Program-made: the position numbers and the translations under genes
The notes under the pieces: generated by a model
The model's input: only the letters and a program-made list of their open reading frames with translations
Database searches by the model: none
Told to the model about the DNA's origin: nothing
Assembly (NCBI RefSeq): GCF_001280005.1
Contig: NZ_LGDW01000303.1
Location: forward strand, 57,372 to 121,371
DNA from: Streptomyces sp. NRRL WC-3618
GTDB lineage: Bacteria > Actinomycetota > Actinomycetes > Streptomycetales > Streptomycetaceae
Reading direction: 5' to 3'
Length of the DNA: 64,000 nucleotides
In this document: piece by piece, positions 1 to 7,520 of the stretch
Numbering within the stretch: the stretch's first letter is position 1
How the letters are laid out: every line of letters starts with the position of its first letter

Positions 1-297
1 GACCTGCGGTCCGGAAGCACCGAGCCCGAGGGTGAACCGGCCGCGGGACAGGCTGTCCGCGCCGGCGGCGCTCATGGCCAGCAGGGTGGGGGTGCGGCTG
101 AAGACATTGACGATGCCGGTGCCGATCTGGATCCGGTCGGTGATCGCGGCGAGGTAGCCGACGAGCGACATCGCGTCGAAGCCGTAGGCTTCTGGTACCC
201 ACACCATGTCCAGGCCCGCGGACTCCAGTTCGCGCACCAGCCCGGCCGTCTCCACCGGGTCACCGGTGTACCTGGACAGCAGCATCGACAGTTTCAC
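1..297 (-). CDS. LLM-class flavin/F420-dependent oxidoreductase, 3' part outside window
   Basis: This is the N-terminal 99 residues of a luciferase-like monooxygenase-family enzyme; the rest lies beyond the left edge. The first strand (VKLSMLLSRY), a turn with ESAGLDMVWVPEAYGFDA and the stretch IQIGTGIVNVFSRTP are typical of F420-dependent TIM-barrel oxidoreductases, which move hydride between a deazaflavin or flavin and an organic substrate. I chose the GTG at 295-297 because GGAGGA sits 4 bases upstream and the overlapping ATG runs straight into a stop. It lies 132 bp downstream of the acyl-CoA dehydrogenase on the same strand, so cotranscription is likely. The substrate cannot be inferred. 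Confidence 0.85.
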   Translation of the reverse strand, partial: MKLSMLLSRYTGDPVETAGLVRELESAGLDMVWVPEAYGFDAMSLVGYLAAITDRIQIGTGIVNVFSRTPTLLAMSAAGADSLSRGRFTLGLGASGPQV

Positions 298-429
298 ATC
301 GTCCTCCAGTCGGGATCCCCGGCCGGTCCGGCGCTTCGCGTACCGGCTCTTGACGCCAAGGGTGTTCTCCAGCGTGTTGTTGAACGAACGCCTCGTCGTT
401 CTTGCAGCAGTCAGGGGCGTACACAGCCC

Positions 430-1587
430 CTACACCAGGCCTCCCCGGCTGATCAGCTGGGCGGCGATGACATTGCGCTGGATCTCGTTGGTGCCCTCGC
501 CGACGATCATCAAGGGCGCGTCCCGGAAGTAACGTTCGACGTCGTACTCCGTGGAGTATCCGTAACCGCCGTGGATCCGTACGGCGTTGAGTGCGATCTC
601 CATCGCGGTCTCGGAGGCGAAGAGTTTCGCCATCCCGGCCTCCATGTCGCAGCGGCGCCCGGAGTCGAACCGTTCTGCGGCATGCAACACCAACTGGCGG
701 GCCGCGGTGAGCTTGGTGGCCATGTCTGCGAGGTAGTTGCCGATCGACTGGTGCTTCCAGATCGGCTTGCCGAAACTCTCGCGCTCCTGGGCGTAAGCCA
801 GCGCGTCGTCGAAGGCCGCCTGCCCGACTCCGAGCGCCCGGGAGGCCACCTGAATCCGGCCGATCTCCAGGCCCTTCATCATCTGGGCGAAGCCGTCTCC
901 CTCCACTGCGCCCAGTACCGCGTCGGCGGGCGCGTGGTAGCCGTCGAAGGAGAGTTCGCAGCTCTCCACTCCCTTGTAGCCGAGCTTGGGCAGGTCCCGG
1001 GAGACGGTGAGCCCAGGGCCGTGCTCGACCAGCAGGATGCTGATGCCCTTGTGCCGGGGTGACGCGCCGGGGTCGGTCTTGCACAGCAGCGCGATGAGCT
1101 GCGAGCGGCGGGCGTTGCTGATCCAGGTCTTGGTGCCGCTGATGACATAGCCGCCGTCCGGCCGGCGGCGGGCGGTGGTGCCCATCGCCTGGAGGTCGGA
1201 GCCGCCGCCGGGCTCGGTCAGGGCCATCGTGGCCCGGATTTCGCCGGTCGCCATCCTCGGCAGGTAGCGGTCCTTCTGCTCGTCGGTGCCGAAGGCCAGA
1301 AGCAGCTTGGCGACCACCGTGTGGCCGCCCATGGCCCCGGCCAGGCTCATCCAGCCCCGGGCCAGTTGTTCGGTCACTCCGACATAGCAGGAGGTGGACA
1401 CGGGTGCTTCGCCGTAGGGCTCGGGGATGGCGAGGCCGTAGACGCCGAGTGCCTTCATCTGGTCGATCAGCTTCTCGGGGTACTCGTTGGCGTGCTCGAG
1501 CTCCCGCACCACCGGCCGCACATCCCGGTCGACGAACTCCCTGACGATGTCGACGACGGCCTGTTCCTCGTCGGAAAGGATGGACAT
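430..1587 (-). CDS. Acyl-CoA dehydrogenase
   Basis: A 385-residue FAD-dependent acyl-CoA dehydrogenase of normal family length, expected to introduce the alpha-beta double bond in a CoA thioester. The FAD/substrate segment MALTEPGGGSDLQ, the GTKTWISNA strand, the C-terminal RESFGKPIWKHQ and IHGGYGY segments and the terminal GEGTNEIQRN motif are all present. The ATG start is preceded by GGAGAG. It diverges from the CitE-like lyase and MaoC genes across 80 bp carrying an AT-rich operator-like site. The three genes could together desaturate, hydrate and cleave a branched dicarboxylic or methyl-branched CoA ester. The assignment to acyl-CoA dehydrogenase is firm; chain length and substrate are unknown. 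Confidence 0.95.
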   Translation of the reverse strand: MSILSDEEQAVVDIVREFVDRDVRPVVRELEHANEYPEKLIDQMKALGVYGLAIPEPYGEAPVSTSCYVGVTEQLARGWMSLAGAMGGHTVVAKLLLAFGTDEQKDRYLPRMATGEIRATMALTEPGGGSDLQAMGTTARRRPDGGYVISGTKTWISNARRSQLIALLCKTDPGASPRHKGISILLVEHGPGLTVSRDLPKLGYKGVESCELSFDGYHAPADAVLGAVEGDGFAQMMKGLEIGRIQVASRALGVGQAAFDDALAYAQERESFGKPIWKHQSIGNYLADMATKLTAARQLVLHAAERFDSGRRCDMEAGMAKLFASETAMEIALNAVRIHGGYGYSTEYDVERYFRDAPLMIVGEGTNEIQRNVIAAQLISRGGLV

Positions 1588-1629
1588 GCGGCTCTCCTCG
1601 CTCGGCTACCGGTCTGGCGTCCAACCGGA

Positions 1630-1648
1630 TTATAGTCGAAATTAAATT
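1630..1648. promoter_or_regulatory. AT-rich operator/promoter site, motif A copy 1
   Basis: TTATAGTCGAAATTAAATT lies in the divergent promoter region between the acyl-CoA dehydrogenase and the CitE-like gene. It stands out in a region of about 70 percent GC. It aligns without gaps to three other sites, at 4659-4677, 6956-6974 (reverse) and 8643-8661 (reverse), all sharing T-TA and an ATTAAAT-like end. It may be an operator overlapping a -10 region. The regulator is unknown; the TetR at 7521 is the nearest candidate. Confidence 0.5.
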
Positions 1649-1667
1649 AAAAGAGAGAGGGGCTCGG

Positions 1668-2555
1668 ATGGCTGAGGACAATCCGGCGGGAGCGCTCAGG
1701 TCGTGTCTGTCGGTGCCGGGGTCGGACGGCCGCAAGATCGCGAAGGCGGCCGGATCCGGCGCGGACGAGATCGTACTCGACCTTGAGGACGCGGTGCCTC
1801 CGGCCGGCAAGGACGGCGCGCGGGCCCTCGTGGCCTCCTGGTTGGGCCGGAGGGCGGAGATCGGCCCGCGGATCGCGGTACGGGTCAACCCGCCGCGGAC
1901 TCCGTGGTGCCACGCTGACGTGATCGCCTGCGTGCGTCAGGGTGGCACGGCGTCGATCGTGCTGCCCAAGGTGGAATCGGCCGGGGACCTGGCCTTCGTG
2001 GACCGGCTGCTGGACGGGGCGGAGGCTGCCGCCGGATGCGTCGAGCCGGTCACCGTACAGGCGCTGATCGAGACGGCGGCCGGCCTGGCCAACCTGCGCG
2101 AGATCGTGGCGGTGACCTCCCGGCTGACCACCCTGATCATCGGCTATGCCGACCTGGCGGCCTCGCTCGGCCGCGCGGCCGACATCCCGGCCGAGACCTG
2201 GCTGTGGGCGCAGGACACCGTCTTGACAGCCGCCCGCAGTGCCGGCCTGGCGGCCGTGGACGGGCCGTACCTCGCGGTGGCGGCCGACGAGCGGTTCACC
2301 GAGAGCGTGCGCCGCGCCGCACAACTGGGCTTCGACGGCAAGTGGGTCATCCACCCGTGCCAGATCCAGGCAGTGAACGAGGTGTTCACGCCCTCGGCGG
2401 ACGAGGTGACGCGGGCGCGGGCGGTTCTGGCCGCCCTGCAGGAGGGCCATGACCGAGCCCAGGGAGCGGTCACCCTCGACGGCCGGATGATCGACGAGGC
2501 CGTGGCGTTGGCGGCACGACGTGTGCTGGCGAAAGCGGGAGGATCGCGGGTATGA
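1668..2555 (+). CDS. HpcH/HpaI-CitE family CoA-ester lyase
   Basis: A 295-residue TIM-barrel lyase of the citrate lyase beta-subunit/malyl-CoA lyase family. It shows the opening RSCLSVPGSD, the acidic metal-binding DEIVLDLEDAV segment, the basic IAVRVNPPRTPW strand, the IVLPKVESA strand and GFDGKWVIHPCQI near the C-terminus. Family members cleave or form 3-hydroxyacyl-CoA esters such as malyl-CoA, beta-methylmalyl-CoA or citramalyl-CoA. The ATG follows a purine-rich GAGAGAGGGG. Its stop overlaps the start of the double-hotdog hydratase by 4 bases. That pairing recalls mesaconyl-CoA hydratase plus beta-methylmalyl-CoA lyase, but the actual substrate is an inference. Confidence 0.9.
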   Translation: MAEDNPAGALRSCLSVPGSDGRKIAKAAGSGADEIVLDLEDAVPPAGKDGARALVASWLGRRAEIGPRIAVRVNPPRTPWCHADVIACVRQGGTASIVLPKVESAGDLAFVDRLLDGAEAAAGCVEPVTVQALIETAAGLANLREIVAVTSRLTTLIIGYADLAASLGRAADIPAETWLWAQDTVLTAARSAGLAAVDGPYLAVAADERFTESVRRAAQLGFDGKWVIHPCQIQAVNEVFTPSADEVTRARAVLAALQEGHDRAQGAVTLDGRMIDEAVALAARRVLAKAGGSRV

Positions 2556-3556
2556 GCGTGGCACACACGGCCGAGGGGCCGTACTTCGACGAGCTGACGG
2601 TCGGCCAGGTCTTCGGCGGGGCACCGGCGATGACGCTCACCGCCGGCCACGCGGCGGCCCATCAGGCGATCGTGGGGGACCAGCTCGCTCTACCGTTGGA
2701 CGCGGAGCTGAGCCTGGCGGTGACCGGGCAGGCTCCCCTCGCGCATCCGGCCCTGGTCTGGGATGTGGCGATCGGCCAGTCCACGGTGGCGACCCACCAT
2801 GTGAAGGCAAATCTCTTCTACCGCGGGCTGGTGCTGCGGCGCGCACCCCTCATCGGCGACACCCTGAGTACCTCCACCCACGTGGTGGCGCTGCGCCAGA
2901 ACAGCAGCCGCGAAGGCCGCCGGCCGACCGGCCTGGCGGCCCTTCGCATCATCACCACGGACCAGCACGGCCGCCCGGTACTGGACTTCTGGCGGTGCGC
3001 CATGCTGCCCCTCCGCGACCCGGACGCGCGCACCGGCCACGCCGCCGACCTGGACGCCGTCGGCGACCCGCCCGACAGTGACGCGCTCGCCGCGGTCCCG
3101 GCGGGGTGGCGGCTCGACCGGTTCGCGGAGCGCGTCGCCGGACCCCGGTTCGGCGAGATCACCGAGGGCAGCGTCTGGGAAGTCGGTGGCGGAGACGTCG
3201 TGTCGAGCGCCCCTGAGCTCGCCCGGCTCACGCTCAACGTGGCCAAGGCGCATCATGACCGGCGCGCGGCGGGCGGGCAAAGGCTGGTCTACGGCGGCCA
3301 CACGATCGGCGTGGCCCTCGCGCAGGCCGCCCGGGCTCTGCCGTCCATCGTCACCGTGGCCGGCTGGCACGGCTGCGACCACCTGGGCCCCGTGCACGAG
3401 AGCGACACCCTGCACAGCACCGTCACCGTCGAGCGCAAGCACGCGCTGGACGGCCACGGCGGGCTGGTGCACCTGCGGTCGAAGGTCCACGCCACCCTCG
3501 CCGACGAGCCGCCGCGCGACGTCCTGGACTGGCGGTACGTCGTCGTACTGGCCTGA
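2552..3556 (+). CDS. Double-hotdog MaoC-like hydratase
   Basis: A 334-residue protein with two hotdog halves, about residues 10-160 and 190-334. The C-terminal half has the TLNVAKAHHDRRA and LVYGGHTIGVALAQA segments seen in mesaconyl-CoA hydratase-like proteins. These enzymes reversibly add water across an enoyl-CoA. The ATG overlaps the TGA of the CitE-like gene (ATGA), indicating translational coupling. The pairing suggests that a hydroxyacyl-CoA product of this enzyme is cleaved by the lyase. Family membership is clear from the fold signature; mesaconyl specificity is only suggested by the neighbour. Confidence 0.85.
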   Translation: MSVAHTAEGPYFDELTVGQVFGGAPAMTLTAGHAAAHQAIVGDQLALPLDAELSLAVTGQAPLAHPALVWDVAIGQSTVATHHVKANLFYRGLVLRRAPLIGDTLSTSTHVVALRQNSSREGRRPTGLAALRIITTDQHGRPVLDFWRCAMLPLRDPDARTGHAADLDAVGDPPDSDALAAVPAGWRLDRFAERVAGPRFGEITEGSVWEVGGGDVVSSAPELARLTLNVAKAHHDRRAAGGQRLVYGGHTIGVALAQAARALPSIVTVAGWHGCDHLGPVHESDTLHSTVTVERKHALDGHGGLVHLRSKVHATLADEPPRDVLDWRYVVVLA

Positions 3557-3586
3557 CCGAGAGGTCAGCCCGCCCCGGACGGTTGC

Positions 3587-4624
3587 TCAACCGGCCGGGG
3601 CGAACCGCCGAGTTCCCTCAACGTCCCGCCATGTGACCGCGCCCTGCCCGGCCAGTACGTCCAGGTGGGCGTCGATCTCCAGTACGGCTGTCATCTGGTG
3701 GACGAGCGGCAGGTCGTCGAGCCGGCGCAGACGACGGGTCCATGGCAGCGCGCGCGCCACCGCGTAGGCCGTGTCGGCCCCGGACGCCACCTGGCGTACC
3801 ACCTCGTCCAGGCGTTCCTCATGATGCGCGATCAGTTCGTCCACCCTGGTGTGGACACTTCTTGTCACCGGCCCGTGGGCGGGCAGCAGCAGGGCGTCCG
3901 GCATCCCTCGCACCAGGCGCAGAGAGGCGAGATAGGACCGCAGGGGATGCCTCTCCGGCGACCGCTCGAACCCCAGGGACGGCGTGATGTACGGCAGCAC
4001 ATGGTCCCCGGAGAACAGCAGACCGCCCAAGGGATCTCTGAGCACCACATGACCGCGGGTGTGGCCGGGTGTGGCCAGCACGTCCAGGCGGCGGTCAGCC
4101 AGGACGATCCGCTCGCCGTCCTTCAGCCACGCGTCCGGAGGGCCGAACGGCATGTCCAGCTCGTGCGGCTCGGCCGTCATCGCCTCCACTCGGGCCGCCA
4201 GTTCGGGGGCGCCGCACGCGCGCAGCAGGACGGCCTGCCGGGGGTAGCTCCCGTCCGCCAGGTCGAAGTCCTCGATCGAATGACGTTCCTCCCAGCCGAT
4301 CCGCACGCGGGTGCCGAGCGACTCGCGGAGCGCCAGTGCCTGGGTGTAGTGGTCCCAGTGGGCGTGCGTCACGATGATCTGGTCAATGTCCCCGAGCCGG
4401 TGTCCGAGACTCTGCAACGCCTCGACCAGTGCCTTCTCGGTCTCGGGCCTGGCCCAGCCCGAGTCGATCAGTATCAGCCCGCCGGGATCCTCGATCACAT
4501 AGACGTTGACCGCCGCCAATCCGTCCACGGGCAGTGCCAGGGGGATGCGGTACACATGGTCCACGACGGCGTGGGCGCCGGGTTCGGTCCAGTCGTCGGG
4601 CTGTTCCAACAGGGGTAGCACCAA
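3587..4624 (-). CDS. MBL-fold metallo-hydrolase
   Basis: A 345-residue metallo-beta-lactamase-fold protein. The metal site THAHWDHY is near residue 88, followed by ATPGHTRGHVVL and LLFSGDHVLP, which carry the later His and Asp ligands. Such enzymes hydrolyse thioesters, lactones or similar bonds with two metal ions. The C-terminal 80 residues form a helical extension common in this subfamily. It converges on the MaoC gene with only 30 bp between stops, and its promoter region carries motif A at 4659-4677. A thioesterase role in the surrounding CoA pathway is plausible but unproven. Confidence 0.9.
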   Translation of the reverse strand: MVLPLLEQPDDWTEPGAHAVVDHVYRIPLALPVDGLAAVNVYVIEDPGGLILIDSGWARPETEKALVEALQSLGHRLGDIDQIIVTHAHWDHYTQALALRESLGTRVRIGWEERHSIEDFDLADGSYPRQAVLLRACGAPELAARVEAMTAEPHELDMPFGPPDAWLKDGERIVLADRRLDVLATPGHTRGHVVLRDPLGGLLFSGDHVLPYITPSLGFERSPERHPLRSYLASLRLVRGMPDALLLPAHGPVTRSVHTRVDELIAHHEERLDEVVRQVASGADTAYAVARALPWTRRLRRLDDLPLVHQMTAVLEIDAHLDVLAGQGAVTWRDVEGTRRFAPAG

Positions 4625-4658
4625 GACCTTGCTCCTGCACCGCAGTCGACAGAGTAGA

Positions 4659-4677
4659 TTTTAGCTTACATTAAATT
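4659..4677. promoter_or_regulatory. AT-rich operator/promoter site, motif A copy 2
   Basis: TTTTAGCTTACATTAAATT lies about 35 bases upstream of the MBL hydrolase start. It aligns without gaps to the site at 1630-1648 over 19 positions and to the reverse complement of 6956-6974. It probably holds a promoter element or repressor site for the minus-strand hydrolase. Confidence 0.5.
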
Positions 4678-4689
4678 AAATGTGCCCCT

Positions 4690-5306
4690 CCTGGCCTTCG
4701 ACAGCAGCGCAGCAGCGCGAGCGAGCCTCGACGTGCACGGAGAGCCGGCCGCCGTGGAGCGCGGCGCGCCTCCTCGTGCCAGTGGTCGAGGAACCTGTGG
4801 CTGAAGGCGCCCCAGCTTGGAAAGTGGTGGCCCGGCGCAGCGGCGCAGCGGCGCCCAGGGCTTGAGATGCTGGTCAGCGCGACCCTCACCCTCCCCCACC
4901 GGGCAGATCGAGCCCGAAGGCCCTGAGTGACGTTCTGCCGCATCGTTATGACCGCTGCATCCCGATTCTTCGACAGCTGTTCCACCTGTCCGGCGGCAGT
5001 GAGGTTGCTCGGGTGCGCTGGTTGCTGATCCTGCGCCGAGACCAATGTGCTGCTCTTCGCCATCGCCATCGCCATCGCCGTCGGTGGCGGTGTGTTTGCG
5101 CGGCATGCTGTTCGCATTCGTAGAACTGCTGCGCGGCCGCGAAGCTACGAACACGGCCATGTCTGTCAGGCCGGGCCGGACAATTCGCAGGCCGCGTGTC
5201 GAACCCGACCGCCATCAGCTCTCGACGGAGGCGCTCGCCCGAACATCGGTCGGTACGGTCATCGCATGAGGACCTTCACCTGATTGAGCCTGTACCTCCC
5301 CAGGGA
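4690..5306. other. Non-coding stretch with no recognisable gene
   Basis: About 615 bp between the MBL hydrolase and the oxidase subunit IV gene. Several frames are open but none shows a recognisable domain or the third-position GC bias of the neighbours. A short CATCGC tandem run at about 5061-5080 creates an artificial hydrophobic frame. I see no RNA gene or clear terminator. It may be decayed sequence. Confidence 0.5.
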
Positions 5307-5576
5307 TCACGCCATGAAATACAGCGCGAGGAGAGTTCCGCACACCAGGGCGCAGTAGCCCTCGAATGTGGCGCGCAGCCAGATCGGAGCGGCTCGGAGC
5401 TCCATGAAATCCAAGCCGATCAGGCGCACCTTGGCGAAAGCGATGACGAGGACGAGGGCGGTTGCGGTAGGGGAGGAACCGATGCCGTGGCCGGCGCCGA
5501 AGTACCATGAAAGCAGTGTCGCGGCGACCAGGACGAGCCAGACAACGGTAAGCCGGGTGAGGCGCGGTCTGCTCAT
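5307..5576 (-). CDS. Cytochrome c oxidase subunit IV-like (NorF-like) membrane protein
   Basis: An 89-residue protein with three hydrophobic segments, at about residues 9-25, 36-52 and 70-88, matching the prokaryotic subunit IV / CyoD / NorF fold. It lies 10 bp downstream of a subunit III gene and shares its strand and operon. These small subunits assist assembly or activity of heme-copper oxidases or NO reductases. No subunit I or II gene is in the window, so the partner enzyme must be elsewhere, or the protein serves another membrane system. The length is normal. Confidence 0.8.
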   Translation of the reverse strand: MSRPRLTRLTVVWLVLVAATLLSWYFGAGHGIGSSPTATALVLVIAFAKVRLIGLDFMELRAAPIWLRATFEGYCALVCGTLLALYFMA

Positions 5577-5586
5577 CGGGATTCCC

Positions 5587-6183
5587 TCACTTCACGAGGT
5601 ACAGCAGGGAGAACAGGACGATCCACAGCAGATCGACCACGTGCCAGAAACAGGAGCCGCCTTCAATGAACGTGAACCGGCCGGACGAGATCTGGCGTCC
5701 CCGCGACTTCACGGCAATGACGGTGAGTACGCCCAGCCCGAGCACGACATGGAAGAAGTGCACTCCGGTGAGGACGAAGTAGTACATGAAGAAGTCGTTG
5801 GTATTGGGCCCGATTCCGGACGTAAACTTGTCTCTGTACTCAAGGAACTTGATTGCCGCAAAGGTGAGGCCGCAACTGATGGCGCCTGCGAACAACCACG
5901 GTGCGACGGCCGTGGCACCGGCGCGCACGGCTCGGACGCCGAGGGCGACCAGCAGGGAACTGGCCAGTAGAACGAGCGTGTTCAGGACGCCGTAGGACTG
6001 ACTCAATTCCTGCTGGGAGGTGGCGAACATCTGTGGGTGTTTGCCCAGCTGGACGAGGTAGGACCCGAAGAACACGGCGAAGACCACCATGTCGCCCAGG
6101 AGCAAGAACCACAGTCCTTCCTCGCCGGGGACATGACGTGGGGCGCGGGGCTGGGTCGCCGAACAGGTCGTAGTGCGGGGCAT
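5587..6183 (-). CDS. Cytochrome c oxidase subunit III-like (NorE-like) protein
   Basis: A 198-residue integral membrane protein of the heme-copper oxidase subunit III family. It has GLWFLLLGDMVVFAVFF at the first membrane helix, about five helices in all, and the conserved LTGVHFFHVVLGL and FWHVVDLLWIVLF segments. The short, five-helix form and the adjacent subunit IV-like gene are the NorE/NorF arrangement rather than a full aa3 oxidase operon. It follows the 247-residue membrane protein by 7 bp. Subunit III does not bind redox metals and normally supports subunit I, which is absent here. Confidence 0.85.
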   Translation of the reverse strand: MPRTTTCSATQPRAPRHVPGEEGLWFLLLGDMVVFAVFFGSYLVQLGKHPQMFATSQQELSQSYGVLNTLVLLASSLLVALGVRAVRAGATAVAPWLFAGAISCGLTFAAIKFLEYRDKFTSGIGPNTNDFFMYYFVLTGVHFFHVVLGLGVLTVIAVKSRGRQISSGRFTFIEGGSCFWHVVDLLWIVLFSLLYLVK

Positions 6184-6190
6184 CCGGCTG

Positions 6191-6934
6191 TCACGTGCCC
6201 GCCGGGCTGAGCGGCGCCGAAGCAGCCGATTGTTTGCTCTCTTGCTCGCGTTCCTGCTGTTTGATGGCCTGGAGCAGCGGCACGGTCATCACGAAGAACC
6301 AGGTCCCGAGTACGGTGAGGGGCAGCCAGAAGGCGAAGATGCCGTTCCACGCGAAAGGTCCGGTGTGGAAGACGATGACGAGGATGCCGGGCGCGAGCAG
6401 TATCGCGCACCACAGGCTGAAGTAGCCCACCCACCGGGGGAAGACGGGCTCGGCGCTCTTGTCGCTGAATACGGCGAGCGCGATGGCGATGACCTGGACT
6501 ACCGGCGGGGCCACAAAGCCGACCAAGGGAAGCCAGCCGAGGTCGTTGAGGGCCTGGGTGATCTCGGGCGAGCGGTCCGCCGGCCGGTACGCCGCCGCGG
6601 ACAGGGCGAACATCGGGAACACGAGGAGCAGGCACAGGACTCCACCAGCGGTGAGCTGTATGGCTGCGAGAGGCGACCGCCGGCCCTCGATGCGCCGCAT
6701 CTGCACGCTGATGACAGCCGCCCACGGGAAGGCGAGCCCGGAGCCGATCATGGAGATGATGAGGCCGATCTGTATCCGCGTCTGGTGCTCGGTGTAGAAG
6801 CGCGCCACCTCGGATGCGCCCAGGTTCGGTGATGGCGGCGGAACCAGACCCGCGACGAACAAGAAGCCGATCATAAAGATCAGTATCAGTCCGGGTCCGC
6901 ACCATACGCACAGCCGCTGCATTCTCAGGTTCAT
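6191..6934 (-). CDS. Conserved multi-pass membrane protein
   Basis: A 247-residue protein with about six hydrophobic spans, including residues 12-31, 54-72, 92-112, 134-152, 170-188 and 200-222. A soluble loop, ASEVARFYTEHQTRIQIG, follows the first span. I do not recognise a catalytic motif. It is the first gene of a three-gene operon with the oxidase subunit III- and IV-like genes and has motif A 22 bases upstream. It probably belongs to the same membrane complex. The start ATG (MNLRMQ) is favoured by position after the AT-rich promoter. Confidence 0.75.
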   Translation of the reverse strand: MNLRMQRLCVWCGPGLILIFMIGFLFVAGLVPPPSPNLGASEVARFYTEHQTRIQIGLIISMIGSGLAFPWAAVISVQMRRIEGRRSPLAAIQLTAGGVLCLLLVFPMFALSAAAYRPADRSPEITQALNDLGWLPLVGFVAPPVVQVIAIALAVFSDKSAEPVFPRWVGYFSLWCAILLAPGILVIVFHTGPFAWNGIFAFWLPLTVLGTWFFVMTVPLLQAIKQQEREQESKQSAASAPLSPAGT

Positions 6935-6955
6935 AACGCGCCCCTCGAAGTGTTG

Positions 6956-6974
6956 AATTTAACGTAAAATAAAT
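6956..6974. promoter_or_regulatory. AT-rich operator/promoter site, motif A copy 3
   Basis: The reverse complement reads ATTTATTTTACGTTAAATT and matches the 4659 site at the TTAC-TTAAATT core. It sits just upstream of the minus-strand membrane operon. Position and composition suggest a promoter/operator. Confidence 0.45.
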
Positions 6975-7032
6975 AGCGTGGCTGGTCTTGGTACGCAACT
7001 TCGGTCAGCACCTTCGCTCCGTGCTCGACGGT

Positions 7033-7089
7033 GCCGGAGCTGCCTTGACCGGCAGTCTACACGCCCTTACGGTAATACATACAGTAAAA
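7033..7089 (+). promoter_or_regulatory. Promoter-operator cassette, inverted duplicate of 40443-40497
   Basis: The segment contains GCCGGAGCTG, a -35-like TTGACC, GGCAGTCTACACGCC and the paired boxes TACGGTA (7068-7074) and TACAGTA (7080-7086). The same order occurs in reverse orientation in front of the MoxR-type ATPase gene near 40.4 kb, with a 2-base indel and two substitutions. Here it faces the truncated tetR copy at 7107. It therefore looks like a promoter and operator copied by recombination. Confidence 0.65.
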
Positions 7090-7095
7090 ACTGTA

Positions 7096-7275
7096 GCAAG
7101 CCGTGGATGGCCGATGATGAAAGCCCAGTCGCAACCGGCGGGGTACGGAGGAGGAAGCGTGGACTCGGAGGAGGAAGCGTGGACTCGGCAGCCCAGAAGC
7201 GGCGTGTGCCCTACCGGCAGGGTGAAGGGGAGCGCCTCCGGCAGGACATCCTGGACACGGCGACCCGCATCGCCG
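7096..7275 (+). repeat. Direct duplication of a tetR 5' end (second copy 7510-7640)
   Basis: Bases from 7096 and from 7510 run identically for about 69 bp across the start codon region. They continue as near-identical sequence except for two indels. The first copy has an extra 20-bp unit (7146-7165 repeated at 7166-7185). The second copy lacks 31 bp after GTGCCCTAC. The offset is 414 bp. The first copy ends soon after the conserved ILDTA segment. Confidence 0.8.
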
Positions 7276-7292
7276 GCCGTCCCAGATGGTGA
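7107..7292 (+). pseudogene. Truncated tetR-family remnant
   Basis: A 61-codon frame starting MADDESPVATGG, identical to the intact TetR at 7521 for its first residues. It continues as KRRVPYRQGEGERLRQDILD and stops after TATRIAGRPRW. Only the first part of helix 1 of the HTH domain remains and all of the ligand domain is missing. A 20-bp tandem duplication lies inside it. It follows the copied promoter-operator cassette. It cannot make a functional repressor and is best read as a recombination remnant. Confidence 0.75.
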
Positions 7293-7414
7293 CGCGGCTG
7301 TGCCTCCTCACACAGGCGGGAGTAAGCGGGAGGCGGATCCAGGGGTGCGGTCCTCGGCCGGGCGAGGACGAATTCGGGCGTGGGGCCAGGGGGCACGAGG
7401 GCTCCTCTCATCGA

Positions 7415-7478
7415 CCTAACGGCGTTAGGTTTACTAACGCCGTTAGGTGGTTGTCGAGGTGAGCCTAACGCGGTTAGG
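7415..7478. promoter_or_regulatory. Three CTAACG palindromic operators
   Basis: Three related palindromes are CCTAACGGCGTTAGG at 7415-7429 (perfect arms), CTAACGCCGTTAG at 7434-7446 (perfect), and CCTAACGCGGTTAGG at 7464-7478 (one mismatch). They stand 43 to 106 bases upstream of the TetR start at 7521, the usual place for autoregulatory operators. No other feature explains three copies of one palindrome in 64 bp. Confidence 0.7.
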
Positions 7479-7520
7479 TGGTTTTGGCGAGGCCCGTTCC
7501 AGACGGGTGGCAAGCCGTGG

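Noticed and set aside
5045..5283. Short hydrophobic frame in the 4.7-5.3 kb gap
   Set aside because: The hydrophobic run comes from a CATCGC tandem repeat; there is no clear ribosome site or conserved domain.
6988..7020. A stretch resembling the FGQHLHSV region of the VOC gene near 28612
   Set aside because: About 20 bases match, which could be a remnant, but flanking sequence does not, so I could not support a duplication.
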